64,000 nt of DNA from Pomphorhynchus laevis (Eukaryota > Acanthocephala > Palaeacanthocephala > Echinorhynchida > Pomphorhynchidae), in assembly GCA_012934845.2 (NCBI GenBank), contig WNNJ02002795.1, positions 25,157 through 89,156 of the forward strand, read 5' to 3'. The first letter of the stretch is position 1, and every line of letters starts with the position of its first letter. The notes under the pieces were generated by a model. It was given only the letters and a program-made list of their open reading frames with translations, did no database searches and had not been told where the DNA came from. Of the stretch, positions 42,127-52,115 are shown in pieces. The translations under genes were made by a program, and so were the position numbers.

Positions 42127-43113
42127 GCCGTGATCATTTTAGTTACCTTCTTCATCCTAATTGACTTGTTATGTTTATTTGGCAATGTTCTGGTGATTGT
42201 TGCAGTCCTGTCGAACCATCACCTTAATGTACCTCAAAATTACCTGCTTGTGTCATTAGCCAGCGCGGACTTGGCATGTTCCATATTCTTGATGCCCTTG
42301 CATATCACGACCTACCTAACTCATGAACACTGGATATTTGGTTTTCAAATATGCCGCCTATTTATATTGTGCGATATAACATTATGCACAGCATCGATTA
42401 TCAATTTATGTGTCATTTCGTTGGACCGGTATTTAGCTATGAAACAACCTTTATTACATGAAAAACGCCGAAACAAAAAAATCGTCTTACTGACGATAGG
42501 TATCGTATGGTTTCTAAGCTGTATGACTGCCTGTCCTGTATTTGCGCTTGATCTACATGAAATATTCCGTACTTTAAATGAATCGCAAATCACAGAATGT
42601 GCAATGTCCACCAATCGGATTTTTGTCGTATTTTCATCATTGCTTTCATTTTATATACCAGCATCTCTCATCTGTTATGTTAATTTCGGAATCTACAGAT
42701 TGACAATAGTTCGATTAAAAATACGCCGGAAGAATGTAACGAAACTGGCCGACAATGCTTGTAGATCAAAACGAATTGGATCGCTTAGCAAAGTTGATGG
42801 TGAATTCGACGAACTGGCAACAAATCTTCGTCGTAAAGAGAAATTGGCAAAAAATCGAGAAAGACGCCTAACTGCTACACTTTTTGTAATAGTGATTACG
42901 TTCATCATTTGCTGGTCACCATTTTTTATATTGTACGTCCTAGATGCCTTTTTGGTTATGAATCTCCCTAGCCTCGTTTCTCATGGTGTTCTTTGGCTGG
43001 GATATATCAATTCTGCTACTAATCCACTCGTTTACAGTGCAATGAACGTTGATTTTCGTAAGGCTTTTATTAATGTGCTTCGATGCAGTCTTTTGCGGAA
43101 AATACGTCATTAG
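42127..43113 (+). CDS. Rhodopsin-family GPCR, aminergic-like (main exon)
   Basis: This exon covers all seven membrane helices and the C-tail. It begins after acceptor GATTATAG with Ala-Val (GCC GTG) and has no ATG, so an N-terminal exon lies upstream. Counting from that Val: TM1 GN18-19; TM2 ASADLA with Asp47 (2.50); Cys75 (3.25); Asp82 (3.32, the amine-binding Asp, seven residues after Cys75 as expected); DRY 99-101 followed by LAMKQPL; TM5 LSFYIPASL; a basic third loop of about 60 residues; TM6 IICWSPFFIL; TM7 GYINSATNPLVYSAM; then FRKAF (helix 8). It likely binds a biogenic amine at the plasma membrane and couples to a G protein. The subtype (serotonin, dopamine, tyramine or octopamine) cannot be told. 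Confidence 0.85.
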   Translation, partial: AVIILVTFFILIDLLCLFGNVLVIVAVLSNHHLNVPQNYLLVSLASADLACSIFLMPLHITTYLTHEHWIFGFQICRLFILCDITLCTASIINLCVISLDRYLAMKQPLLHEKRRNKKIVLLTIGIVWFLSCMTACPVFALDLHEIFRTLNESQITECAMSTNRIFVVFSSLLSFYIPASLICYVNFGIYRLTIVRLKIRRKNVTKLADNACRSKRIGSLSKVDGEFDELATNLRRKEKLAKNRERRLTATLFVIVITFIICWSPFFILYVLDAFLVMNLPSLVSHGVLWLGYINSATNPLVYSAMNVDFRKAFINVLRCSLLRKIRH

Positions 43114-43165
43114 CTACAAAATCGCCTGACATTAATTAACATTAATTGAGTATTATAGATAAAAA

Positions 43166-43171
43166 AATAAA
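43166..43171 (+). terminator. Possible polyadenylation signal of the GPCR gene
   Basis: AATAAA lies 53 bp after the stop and is followed by a GT-rich stretch (GTTTTGTG), a plausible arrangement. Confidence 0.4.
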
Positions 43172-43289
43172 CGTTTTGTGTTTAGAAACTGATAATTGTC
43201 GTCATAGCTAAAAATTCCATTAAATATTTTTAAAATCTGATGGGGATTTTTTACTGCAAAATATAATTATATGCGAACATTGCCCACAT

Positions 43290-44135
43290 TTCGACGCTGG
43301 CTTCTCAACTTGGTTGGCCAAGACGGGTCTCAGGGAGGCACCGACTAATAGCCATAAACAATCCGCTTGGGACACTTCTCTCGTCAAACGAGCTAATGAA
43401 TCTTTAATTGAAGGTTCGGAAGGCGAGGCATCTCAAGTGAGAATTATGGCGGTATCCACCAGCGAGTCGGGTGCTTGGCTTCAACACTGTTTCGATTGGT
43501 GCTCTGGGAACTTTGCTTGATGACGAGGTTGTCGGACTGAGCATTTCCCTATTACTCGGCCTTCCTACATGTACTCCACATATGTTATTGTGGATTGTCT
43601 GTTAATGAGTAAGCACGGATTGGCATGCAGAATTTTGAGAGGCAGATTCCCTAGACATGCAGATATAGATTCAGTGATAAGCAGAGTCCTCAACACCGTC
43701 AACACCCCAAACATTTTAGAGCCATCAAATGTATGCAAATTGGACGGTCGACGTCATGATGGAGTCACAATTTTCCCTTGGCGTGAATGAAAATGTTTGA
43801 TATGGGCCGCCACCCGCGTGGACACCCGAGCAGCCAGCAATGTTAGGAACACAACCAGAGCAGCGGGCGAAGCAGCTTCATATGCCGAAGGGCGGAAACG
43901 GATGAAATATGCCGACTTGACGACGTCCCACATTTTTGCCCTTATGGAGTGGAGACTTATGGATCACTAGGCTTTTCGGCTTTGACTCTTGTTAATGAGA
44001 TAGGAAAAAGATTAAAACAAGTTGCCGGGGATTCACGTGCTACTTTATATCTCCTCCAAAACGTTAGCATCACAATCCTACGCAGAAATACTATCAGCAT
44101 TTAGGCGACGGATCCAAAGGGCAAGAACATGGTAG
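43290..44135 (+). mobile_element. R2-like LINE C-terminus (second restriction-like-endonuclease family)
   Basis: Broken frames read LLGLPTCTPHM then CYCGLSVNE and KHGLACRILRGRFPRHA (the C-x-C...H-x4-C finger). Then come NILEPSNVCKLDGRRHDGV, TIFPWRE, WAATRVDTRAASNVR (the nuclease D...D region) and AGEAASYAEGRKRMKYADL, ending YLLQNVSI. It is GC-richer than its surroundings, so relatively young or from a different donor. Several stops. This sequence type is common in aquatic invertebrate genomes. Confidence 0.72.
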
Positions 44136-44369
44136 GCTGGTAGTAAGTTGACGACTAAGATGATGAGGATGTACAAGAACTTTGCTTCGAACATTGTTTT
44201 TTACAATTATACGCGAACTATTAGATCAATATATATATTCTATATATTTAAGATTACGAGTATTAATAATTTAATAAAAATTTAAAATTTATTTTTTTAA
44301 TAACACATTTTTATCTTATATAACTAATTTAAAATTAAAAATAGAAAGTTTTTCAAATTGAAGGTACAA

Positions 44370-44660
44370 CCTTCCCTTACCAACGCTGATTTAATTTAAA
44401 ATCAGAAATGATTTCATTTAAATTTGCAAAATGTAAGACGAAAATCTTTCATTAAATCTAATTGCCAATAAAAGCAGACGAGTCGAGTGATGGTTAGCCA
44501 ACATTAAAATGACCAAAACGTGAAACGTAGGTATTGGATCAGTGGCTGATGAGGTCCACAAATACTGAAATGTAGTTTACTGCTGTTGACTTATAAATAT
44601 GGAATTGAAACAACGGGCAGAATAAAATAGTCATCGAAATTTCAATTGTAACAATGACTG
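44370..44660 (+). mobile_element. PLE terminal-repeat fragment upstream of a GIY-YIG domain
   Basis: It matches 7210-6890 (minus) over its length, from CTTACCAACGCTGATTTAA through GCAGACGAGTCGAGTGATGG to ACTGAAATGTAGT. A shorter repeat of its first part (CTAACGCTGATTTAATTTG) recurs at about 44765. Confidence 0.55.
44511..44557 (+). ncRNA. Hammerhead-like block (class II arrangement), best copy
   Basis: GACC, AAAA (GAAA expected), stem III CGT GAA ACG, then TA as possible cleavage site, a segment that could form stem I, CTGATGA, GGTCC. GACC pairs with GGTC. Stem III is perfect. Stem I is not evident. Confidence 0.45.
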
Positions 44661-44854
44661 CAGAGGAACATCAATTTAAAATTATGAATTAAATATAGAT
44701 TACTATTTTGATAATAGCAATTAATTGCACAAATAAGTAGACTTTCAAGAATGTTGCACCTTCCAATGCTAACGCTGATTTAATTTGAAAAAAGAAGTGT
44801 TTTTAATTAAAATTGTATACCTTTTGTTAGAAACAAAGTGCACATTTTTGCAGA

Positions 44855-45163
44855 AAATTACCAAAACTTCAAAACATTTTTAAGCGTAAACCAGATTTTT
44901 ACAAAGATTCCATTGTTTATAAAATACCTTGTAAAGAATGCGAACAGGTATATGTTGGTCAAACGGGTCAAGGTTTGGTTAAGCGTATTAAACAACATTA
45001 TTACAATGTACGTAAAGGGACTAATTCTAGTGATGTTGCTCAGCATTTTGTGAGTTTGAGTCAGTCTAATGGTTTTGAAAATGCATATATTTTATCATTT
45101 GAAAATAACTTGTTTTCTCGCATTATTCACGAATCGTATTTTATCCGAAAGAACCTAATATAA
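44855..45163 (+). pseudogene. Penelope-like element GIY-YIG endonuclease domain, second family
   Basis: The frame reads FKRKPDFYKDSIVYKIPC, KECEQVYVGQTGQGLVKRIK (GIY-YIG core, CxxC, Arg), QHYYNVRKG, VAQHFVSL and IIHESYFIRKNLI with the catalytic Glu, then TAA. It resembles the classical PLE form VYKIPC-x2-C-x4-YIGQT. The T-rich stretch after it (45.2-45.45 kb) matches 5.57-5.70 kb, which leads to the hairpin at 5727. The upstream RT is missing. Confidence 0.8.
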
Positions 45164-45479
45164 TGATTAATAATAAATCTGATTTCAACCTGTAAAAGTC
45201 AAACCTTTTTGTTTGTCTTATCATCGTTCTAGGATTTTGTTTTTGGTTAGATTAAATTATAATGTTTTTTATCACTTATTTTATGATTTTGCTTTTATTT
45301 TGTTTTATGATTTTGCTTTTATTTTGTTTTATGATTTTGTTTTTTCTTTTTCTTTTTCTTTTTTGTTTGTTTTAAAATGTGTGTTGTTCAATTTTGTGTT
45401 GTATGCGTGTTTTGTTTTTCGGTATTTTCCATTTTTGCTAGAGGGCAATTATTTTCTTCTTCGTTCCAGTAAAACTATC

Positions 45480-46087
45480 TAATTATATAACCAAAATAAC
45501 GGGTAAAGATAGGCATAAAAAAGATTTCAGATAAAAATCATTGAACTTGTCAGATTATTAAATCATTTCGCACATATTCAATTTGGTATTTTGTATTTTA
45601 AGACGAATGTAGAAGTGTTCCCATCTGCACTTTCATGTATTAGTTTTTTAATTAAAAAACTAATTAATTATTATTTATTATCTAATTAATCCTATAATGG
45701 TACATTATAGGATTAATTATATATTAATTATATTAAGTATAGGATTTTAATGTTGTCTTCAAGTCAATGATTAAATAAATAATTAGTTCCTTTTTAATAA
45801 TCCGCAGTAATTTGTTTGGTAATAAGAATTGTCACGTAATTTGTCAATTCGACTTTAAGATAATCAACATTTAATTGAAGATAATGCTACAATAAATGAA
45901 GAACTTAAAGAACTTGAATTGAATAAGTTTTTTATTCGCTATTTATTAAATCGATTAATGAAATTAAACAATTTTTCACATTCAATAAATACGGATTGTT
46001 TATTGTGCAAGAACAATAATTTACAGACCGAGTTATTTGTTTCTCCTGTGCTCTTTGTCTAAGTGATGATTGCATCTGTGAGAAGAA
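45480..46087. other. AT-rich spacer
   Basis: No gene seen. TATAGGATTAATTATA palindromes occur around 45690-45745. Confidence 0.35.
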
Positions 46088-46347
46088 ATTTTTCTTATTG
46101 TGGCACGATATTATCCTCACATGTATGATCTTCTTTTTGATAAAGCAGGACGCTACTAATTAGTCTGAGTGGGTCTTATCAACTGCTGACCCAGACCTAC
46201 ATTTCACCTTTCGACCCTTATTATCTGCTTACTCCGTACACTGATGCTGATTGGAGATGAGACCTACCCAGACTGTTAGTAGCGTCCTGCTGTATCAAAA
46301 AGAAAATCATACCTGTGAGGATAATATCGTGCCACAATCAGAAAAAT
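46088..46347. mobile_element. Palindromic MITE-like element, 89-bp inverted repeats
   Basis: The ends TTTTTCTTATTGTGGCACGA and the complement of TCGTGCCACAATCAGAAAAA extend into about 89-bp arms sharing GATATTATCCTCACA and GCAGGACGCTACTAA. The centre (46171-46217) carries a class II hammerhead-like block on minus. The size suits either a MITE or a head-to-head pair of PLE terminal repeats. Confidence 0.8.
46171..46217 (-). ncRNA. Hammerhead-like block (class II), decayed
   Basis: On minus: GGGTC, GAAA, GGT GAA ATG, TA, spacer, TTGATAA, GACCC. The outer stem GGGTC/GACCC differs from GGACC/GGTCC at 28.8 kb yet still pairs. The TTGATAA box lacks essential core bases, so it should be inactive. 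Confidence 0.4.
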
Positions 46348-46776
46348 ATAATAATATATTATTTTTTTACATATTTAATTCTAAATTAGTTAATTAACTA
46401 TATTAATTATGAGCAGTAATGATAATTTATTGTCTTATAATTACTTTAATGTATCGCAATTTTTAAACTTGTTCTAAGTGCTATATTCTATCATTTATAT
46501 ATAATATAAAATATTTATATTATAATATAATATAATTATAATATATTTATAATATATTTATTTTTTTATAATATATTTATTCTAAATTAGTTAATTAACT
46601 ATATATTTTATATGACCGGTAATGATTGTTTTGTTTTCTTATCATATCACAATTTTTTAACTATTTTCTAAGTGCTATTAATATCTTATTATAATAATTA
46701 TTATATTAATATATAATAATATATTAATATCATATGTTTAATTATAAATTAGACTAAAATAATAACATTATTAAAT

Positions 46777-46962
46777 TTAAAAATATAAAATAAATTTAAT
46801 ATTTTTGTGATACATTTGTAATTTACCGGTTTGATCGCTTTTCAAATAATATAAAAATCTTTCAAAGCGTCCTTCGTTAACGTGTGAATTGTATTCATGA
46901 AATGTTTGCGCTTTTAAAACTTCCACAAAGGCGTTTTTCTTATCTGCAATTTGTTTTCTCAT
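46777..46962 (-). other. Small coding-like ORF, unrecognised
   Basis: On minus a 61-codon frame starts MRKQIADKKNAFVEVLKAQT then FHEYNSHVNEGRFERFLYYL. Composition is varied, unlike the AT-rich noise around it. It could be a first exon (the frame runs into AT-rich DNA at its 3' end). It lies divergent from the phosphatase gene, 240 bp away. Confidence 0.3.
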
Positions 46963-47204
46963 ATTCTATGATGTTATTTTTTATAAGTAAATTGATTTCA
47001 TTCTCTTTGGTAAATGTTTAACGAACAAAATAAAATATTGCGCGTCTTATTGAGTCATAAGCATGTTAGAAATAAAATTAGAACGAGCAGAGAATAAATT
47101 TACAAACAATGGAAAGTAGTATATTATAAATTTTTATAAAAGCAAGCATTAATTGCCATGTAAATTTCTCGATTTATTATTGATCAATTCTTCGGAGTAG
47201 AGAA

Positions 47205-48074
47205 ATGTTTTCGCAATTCACGTCCTTTAATGATCAGGCCGGTAGTGCGATTCCTGACATACGTTTAGTAATAGTACGTCATGGTGAACGAATTGACACA
47301 AAATATGGCAACAAATGGTATCAAAACAGTCATACATGGGGAGACATATATGCGTGGCCGCAGAAACGACTAAACATCGATGATTATATACTCGATCCAC
47401 CTATCACCAAAATAGGTGCACGGAAGGCGAGTGAGGTAGGAAAGATTCTTCGCAATTCTAACAATTTTACATTCGATTTCTGTTTCTCATCACCTGCTTT
47501 ACGCTGCGTTCAAACTATAAAATGTATTTTACATGGATACAGCGCATTCAGTAATAAACCACATGTATATATATGTAAAGATCTATACGAGTGTTACGGC
47601 TGGATGGGTGGTCCATTGGTTAATCCAAACTTTTTAACTGAGAATGAATGGAAGGCAGCTGGACTCCCATCTAGCGCTTTTCATTCAACTCCGAATTTCC
47701 CAGGCATGGAATATATATCAAAGGCATTCTCTAAGATAATTAAAAATCCCAGCGTGAATGCCCCAACAAATGAAGATGAACTCTCCTACTATAAAAGAAG
47801 CGCTCGACAGATAAATGAAATTATATCATTTGTGGATTTATCTCCGAAAAGAAGCGAATCAACCATTAACTGCCTAATCCTCGGTCATGCCCCGACCGCT
47901 GAAGTGCTAACTTCCCATTTACTTAATATTAAGCCTAATATCAACGTTTTAAACTACATGTCAAATCATGTAAATTTTCTGTGCATGGTAATTGCCGAAC
48001 GACGCAACGGAATATGGTCGCTAAGCAATTCTCCTCTAGTCGGAACATCGGTAAATATGATGCAAAGAAAATAA
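47205..48074 (+). CDS. Histidine phosphatase (phosphoglycerate mutase-like, UBASH3/Sts-like catalytic domain)
   Basis: Single exon, 289 residues, ATG at 47205 in AGAGAAATG. The branch-1 histidine phosphatase signature is clear: RLVIVRHGERID with nucleophile His26 and Arg25/Arg29, then DPPITKIGARKASEVGKIL, CFSSPALRCVQT (phosphate-pocket Arg), and LILGHAPTAEVL with the second His near 228. The acidic donor probably lies in the YECYGWMGGP region. The layout with W after the RHG loop and SPALRCVQT matches the C-terminal domain of UBASH3/Sts and invertebrate ecdysteroid-phosphate-phosphatase-like proteins. UBA and SH3 domains are absent, so it is a catalytic-domain-only relative. The substrate is unknown. 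No signal peptide, likely cytosolic. Confidence 0.82.
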   Translation: MFSQFTSFNDQAGSAIPDIRLVIVRHGERIDTKYGNKWYQNSHTWGDIYAWPQKRLNIDDYILDPPITKIGARKASEVGKILRNSNNFTFDFCFSSPALRCVQTIKCILHGYSAFSNKPHVYICKDLYECYGWMGGPLVNPNFLTENEWKAAGLPSSAFHSTPNFPGMEYISKAFSKIIKNPSVNAPTNEDELSYYKRSARQINEIISFVDLSPKRSESTINCLILGHAPTAEVLTSHLLNIKPNINVLNYMSNHVNFLCMVIAERRNGIWSLSNSPLVGTSVNMMQRK

Positions 48075-48548
48075 TTCAATCTAGATTCAAGTGTAAATTT
48101 AATCAAAGATTTTTCCCTTCTGACTTTTCTAAACGAACATCAGCATTAGATGTACACTCTAATTGACAGACTTATTCTAAGAAAAATATCCATCAAATTT
48201 TGATACTTATTCTAAGGCATGCTGTTTTAAGCCATTTGCAGCAGCAAATAGCTGAAGCAGCAAATGCTTATTCGGTATAAAAAACAACTTTGCTTTCAAA
48301 AAATTAGCCACTTTTGCTTTTTAAATTGACAAGAATGTGTAGATACTTGGACAATCTAAATTACAAAAAATCTTAAGATCGGGATATTTACATTTTAAAA
48401 TATTTATTATAGTACAAAATACTATTTACATTTTAAAACATATTTCAATATGTTCTAAAAGTAGATACATCTATTTTTAGAAAAAATGGATGTTCCGATT
48501 TAATAATTGATATGATGATAATTATATCAATTATAATATATCATATAT
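48075..48548 (+). other. 3' flank of phosphatase gene
   Basis: It holds the presumed 3' UTR and AT-rich sequence. The repeat ATTCTAAGAAAAATATCCAT/TTATTCTAAGGC near 48175-48215 is minor. No gene. Confidence 0.35.
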
Positions 48549-49110
48549 TTGATATATATCATATATCATCATAATTTATATGATGATATATGTGTATTTA
48601 ATTCTACCAATTTTTATTCAATAAGCGAAATAATTTATCCAGGTAGCCTCATTCTTAATAAAACCAAAATTAATGATAAAGAAGGTATATGTATAGATAT
48701 AAACATTAAATTAACATCGATTAAAATTACTTTTAATTTATATTGTAAAGATGACATGTTTAAATTTACAAGAAACATTTTTGCATGAGCATTCATGCAT
48801 ACCATATAATATAAAATATAATACATTAAATAATGAAATTTTAAGAATTGCAACAATATGTAATGATATTGGCTTTCTTCAAAATCATTTAAATAATTTA
48901 ATTGATATATATTTTAAACTAGGTTACTATAAAAATACAATCAAACATAAAATCAATATATAGAAATTAAATTATATTGTTATATCTATAACGATATATC
49001 GGGACCGACACATGATAGCATAGCACTTCCTCCAGATGACCTCTAATTCTTATTCTGATACATCGTATGTTATTTATTAGTCAATTCATAAAATTGAATG
49101 TTATTTTAAA
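48549..49110 (+). mobile_element. YIDD-type PLE RT fragment with tail
   Basis: Pieces [36 protein letters not shown] and [15 protein letters not shown] are followed by the tail with GATAGCATAGCACTTCCTCC and TTATTAGTCAATTCAT. Same family as 39.2 kb, broken. Confidence 0.75.
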
Positions 49111-49436
49111 TTTAAAAGTAGATACATCTATTTTTAGAAAAAAGGTGTTCCAATGAGAGGTAATAGTTATAGTTGACTTATTTTTAAGCTTTATGAAATA
49201 TCAATTTGTTCATAACTGTGTAAAAACTAAATCTAAACAATATAAATATATGAAATATGTTTCGATACATTGATGATATATGTGTATTTAATTATAATAA
49301 TTTTTATTCAATTAGTGAACAAATTTATCCATGTAGCCTCATTCTTAATAAAACCAAAATTGATGATAAAGAAGGTGTATATCTAGATATGAACATTAAA
49401 TTAACATCGATTAAAATTACTTTTAATTTTTATCGA
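49110..49436 (+). mobile_element. YIDD-type PLE RT fragment cut by a LINE end
   Basis: It begins with GTGTTCCAATGAGAGG (the GVPMGG box) and continues through [20 protein letters not shown] to LTSIKITFNF. At 49436 it stops abruptly at the LINE. Confidence 0.75.
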
Positions 49437-50137
49437 TGTCTTCTTCCCCTGTATCTTTTGCCTCATCAATCATCCCCATAGTCGACAATCCCACTTTCTT
49501 AGGCTTCCATTTCGATGATCACCTTTCCCATAAACCCTTCGTCCGCGACAAGGTCCGCTTGTCTTACTTAATTCTTCGTGATATCTGCCGTATCCGCCCC
49601 GTTATCGACTTCCGCTCCTGCTTTTTATTCTTTCATCGCTTCTCTTCCCGAAAATCAATTACTGACTTAGCGTTTTCGCCAATTCTCCAAAATCAATCAT
49701 CCTAACGCTACAACGCATCCTCAAATCCGCTGTTTAAATGCTCCTAAGTCTCCGTCGCTTTGACAACACATCCACATATTTTGCCCAACTCTCCTGACCC
49801 TCCATCCACATACGCATACAGCTCCGCCTTCCTATCGTAACTTTTTGTCTCCGCTGTCAGATCCCCATCGTTCATCAACCTCCCTTTCTTAAACGACACT
49901 GGTCCCACTCTCTCTATCACTGCGTTCCCGTCATTTTCTCATACTCGACGTTCCCAATTACTCTAACAACTATGGTTTCCGATCCTTCCACCCCGATCCC
50001 TCCTTTATCACATTCAAATGCCGCCTCCGTACCCACTTCCTTTACACATTATTTAGATTTTTATTTTTTTGTTGTTGTGGTTATGTAAACGTGCGCCATC
50101 ACGAATTTGACACGTAAAAATAAATCTTTCTTGTTTT
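49437..50137 (+). mobile_element. CR1/jockey-like LINE 3' end between two PLE fragments
   Basis: This C-rich 700-bp block reads SSSPVSFASSIIPIVDNPTF, LGFHFDDHLSHKPFVRDKVR, LILRDICRIRPVIDFRS and, further on, fragments of the LINE C-terminus. It ends TTGTTGTTGTGGTTATGTAA then AATAAATC. Its base composition stands out sharply. The PLE sequence after it is not the continuation of the one before, so the join is not a simple insertion. Confidence 0.75.
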
Positions 50138-50800
50138 AATAGTAGCCCAATTATAGCTGACTTGTTTTTAAGCTTTATAGAATATGAATTTGTTCATAAC
50201 TGTGTAAAAACTAAATCTAAACAATATAAATATATGAAATATGTTTCGATACATTGATGATATATGTGTATTTAATTATAATAATTTTTATTCAATTAGT
50301 GAACAAATTTATTTAGCAAGCCTTATTCTTAACAAAACCAATCTTGATGATAAAGAAGGTGTATATCTAGATATGAACATTAAATTAACATTAACTAAAA
50401 CTACTATTAATTTATATCGTAAAGATGACATATTTAAATTTACAAGAAACATATTTTTGCATGAGCATTCATGCATACCATATAATATAAAATATAATAC
50501 ATTAAATAATGAAATTTTAAGAATTGCCATAATATACAAAAATATTGGCTTTTTTCAAAATCATTTAAATAATTTAATACATGCATATTTAAAACTAGGT
50601 TACTATAAAAATACAATCAAACATAAAATCAATAAATAGAAATTAAATTCTATTGTTATATCTATAACGATATATCGGGACAGACACATGATAGCATAGC
50701 ACTTCCCCCAGATGACCTCTAATTCTTATTCTGATAAATCGTATATTATTTATTAGTCAATTCATAAAATTGAATTTTATTTTAAGTTTCAATATTAAAC
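50138..50800 (+). mobile_element. YIDD-type PLE RT fragment with tail
   Basis: It runs from GTAGCCCAATTATAGCTGAC through [20 protein letters not shown] and [15 protein letters not shown] to HKINK, then TAG, then the tail with GATAGCATAGCACTTCC and GATGACCTCTAATTC. It is the second-longest ORF of this family (132 codons). Confidence 0.78.
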
Positions 50801-51429
50801 TTTAACTTTAAATATTAATTGTATAAAATATTATATAATTATTTATTATTTATTAGTTTTCTAATTATGTATTAGTAAGTTATAATCTATTCACATTTTT
50901 TAATATTTTTCTCTACATGAATAAGTTCTTCAAATGTCACGTTATAATTCATGTTTTATTTTTTTATATAAAAATACATTTTCCTTTTTTTATTTCCAGA
51001 GATAAAAAAAATCATAAATCCGTTTTAACGATGGTTTTTAAACACCGATAAATTATCAAAATTCTATAATCTCCTTTCAATATTTGTATCATATCAGTTA
51101 CTTACTAATGTATGCATTTTGATTCTATACACATTCTTTGTTGACACAAATATTTTTGCACACTTCGGCGTTATAGTTATTTTAACATATATTTCCGAAT
51201 ATATATAGCATATATATGTATAGCATATATATGGCATATATTATATAGCATATATATGGTATATATTATATAGCATATATAGCATCCATTATATAGCATA
51301 TAATAGATACTACATCCTGATCAGTAAACTATCCGAATTTCATATCCGTCAGATCAACGGTAATTTCAACAATTTAACGGACTAAACAATCTAACAGACT
51401 AACAGACTAAACATGTACGCAGACTAAAC
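50801..51429. other. AT-rich spacer with a TATAGCATATA mini-repeat
   Basis: The motif ATATATAGCATATA repeats about six times at 51200-51310. Nothing else recognised. Confidence 0.5.
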
Positions 51430-51715
51430 AGCATACGGGCTTTGTCCTGTTTATTAATAATATATATGTATATCTTTTTTTAAATATAAGGCTAAATATT
51501 TTTTCTATTGCTAATTTAATTTAGCCAAATCTAGATTTGTATAAAGCTTACTAAAATCGTATGTATTTCTATCTTGAAAATTTATAACTTTTGTGTGTTC
51601 TAAAAATTCTTTTGTGAAATTAATACTGAAATGGTGTTTTATGCTGTAAATAAACTATTGATACGTTAACTTTTAAATTAAACTTATCTACTTCTATTTC
51701 TTTAGCGTTTGTTCC
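51430..51715 (-). mobile_element. YIDD-type PLE fragment, upstream RT part
   Basis: On minus: VNVSIVYLQHKTPFQY, FRTHKSYKFSR and ALYKSRFG, corresponding to the region before [12 protein letters not shown] at 20.8 kb. Broken. Confidence 0.5.
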
Positions 51716-51739
51716 GCTTCGTTACGAAGTCCGCCTTTT

Positions 51740-52115
51740 TGACCAAATGCTTCTACTTATCTCTGTCTTTCGCGCATTCTTCCGTTACCCCAGTCACTGT
51801 CGTATCCCTTATTATTGTCCAGCCATATCCGCTTAGGACGCTTAAGGGGTTTTTCCTGATACAACCAGGTCCATCCTACGTTTTATGATGGTGGTTGTGT
51901 TTGCGCGGATTACATGACCAAACCATTGATCGGGCTTCCCGCAATTTTTCTAATTTGTGTGCGGTTTCGTTTGTAGCAGGCCAGCACTCTGCTCAATACA
52001 GAGCGACTGGGCGAATGACGGTGCGGTTGATCCTCCTAGTGATCTCAACCGCAATCGATCTGTATGATGCTAAGATGCTGCCCAGATATGGAAAGTCCTT
52101 TTTCGTTTTAATGCT
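51740..52115 (-). mobile_element. RTE-like LINE, RT C-terminal relic
   Basis: On minus: KDFPYLGSILASYRSIAVEI, TRRINRTVIRPVALY, AECWPATNETAHK and KRPKRIWLDNNKGYDSDWG. This is the familiar order yLGs-l ... RI ... vlrPv-LYGaEcW ... RP-k-Wld found at the end of RTE-clade RTs. One or two frame breaks. Confidence 0.68.

Noticed and set aside
42130-42132. GTG start codon for the GPCR
   Set aside because: Animals rarely initiate at GTG, and a splice acceptor stands right before it, so this is an internal exon boundary.
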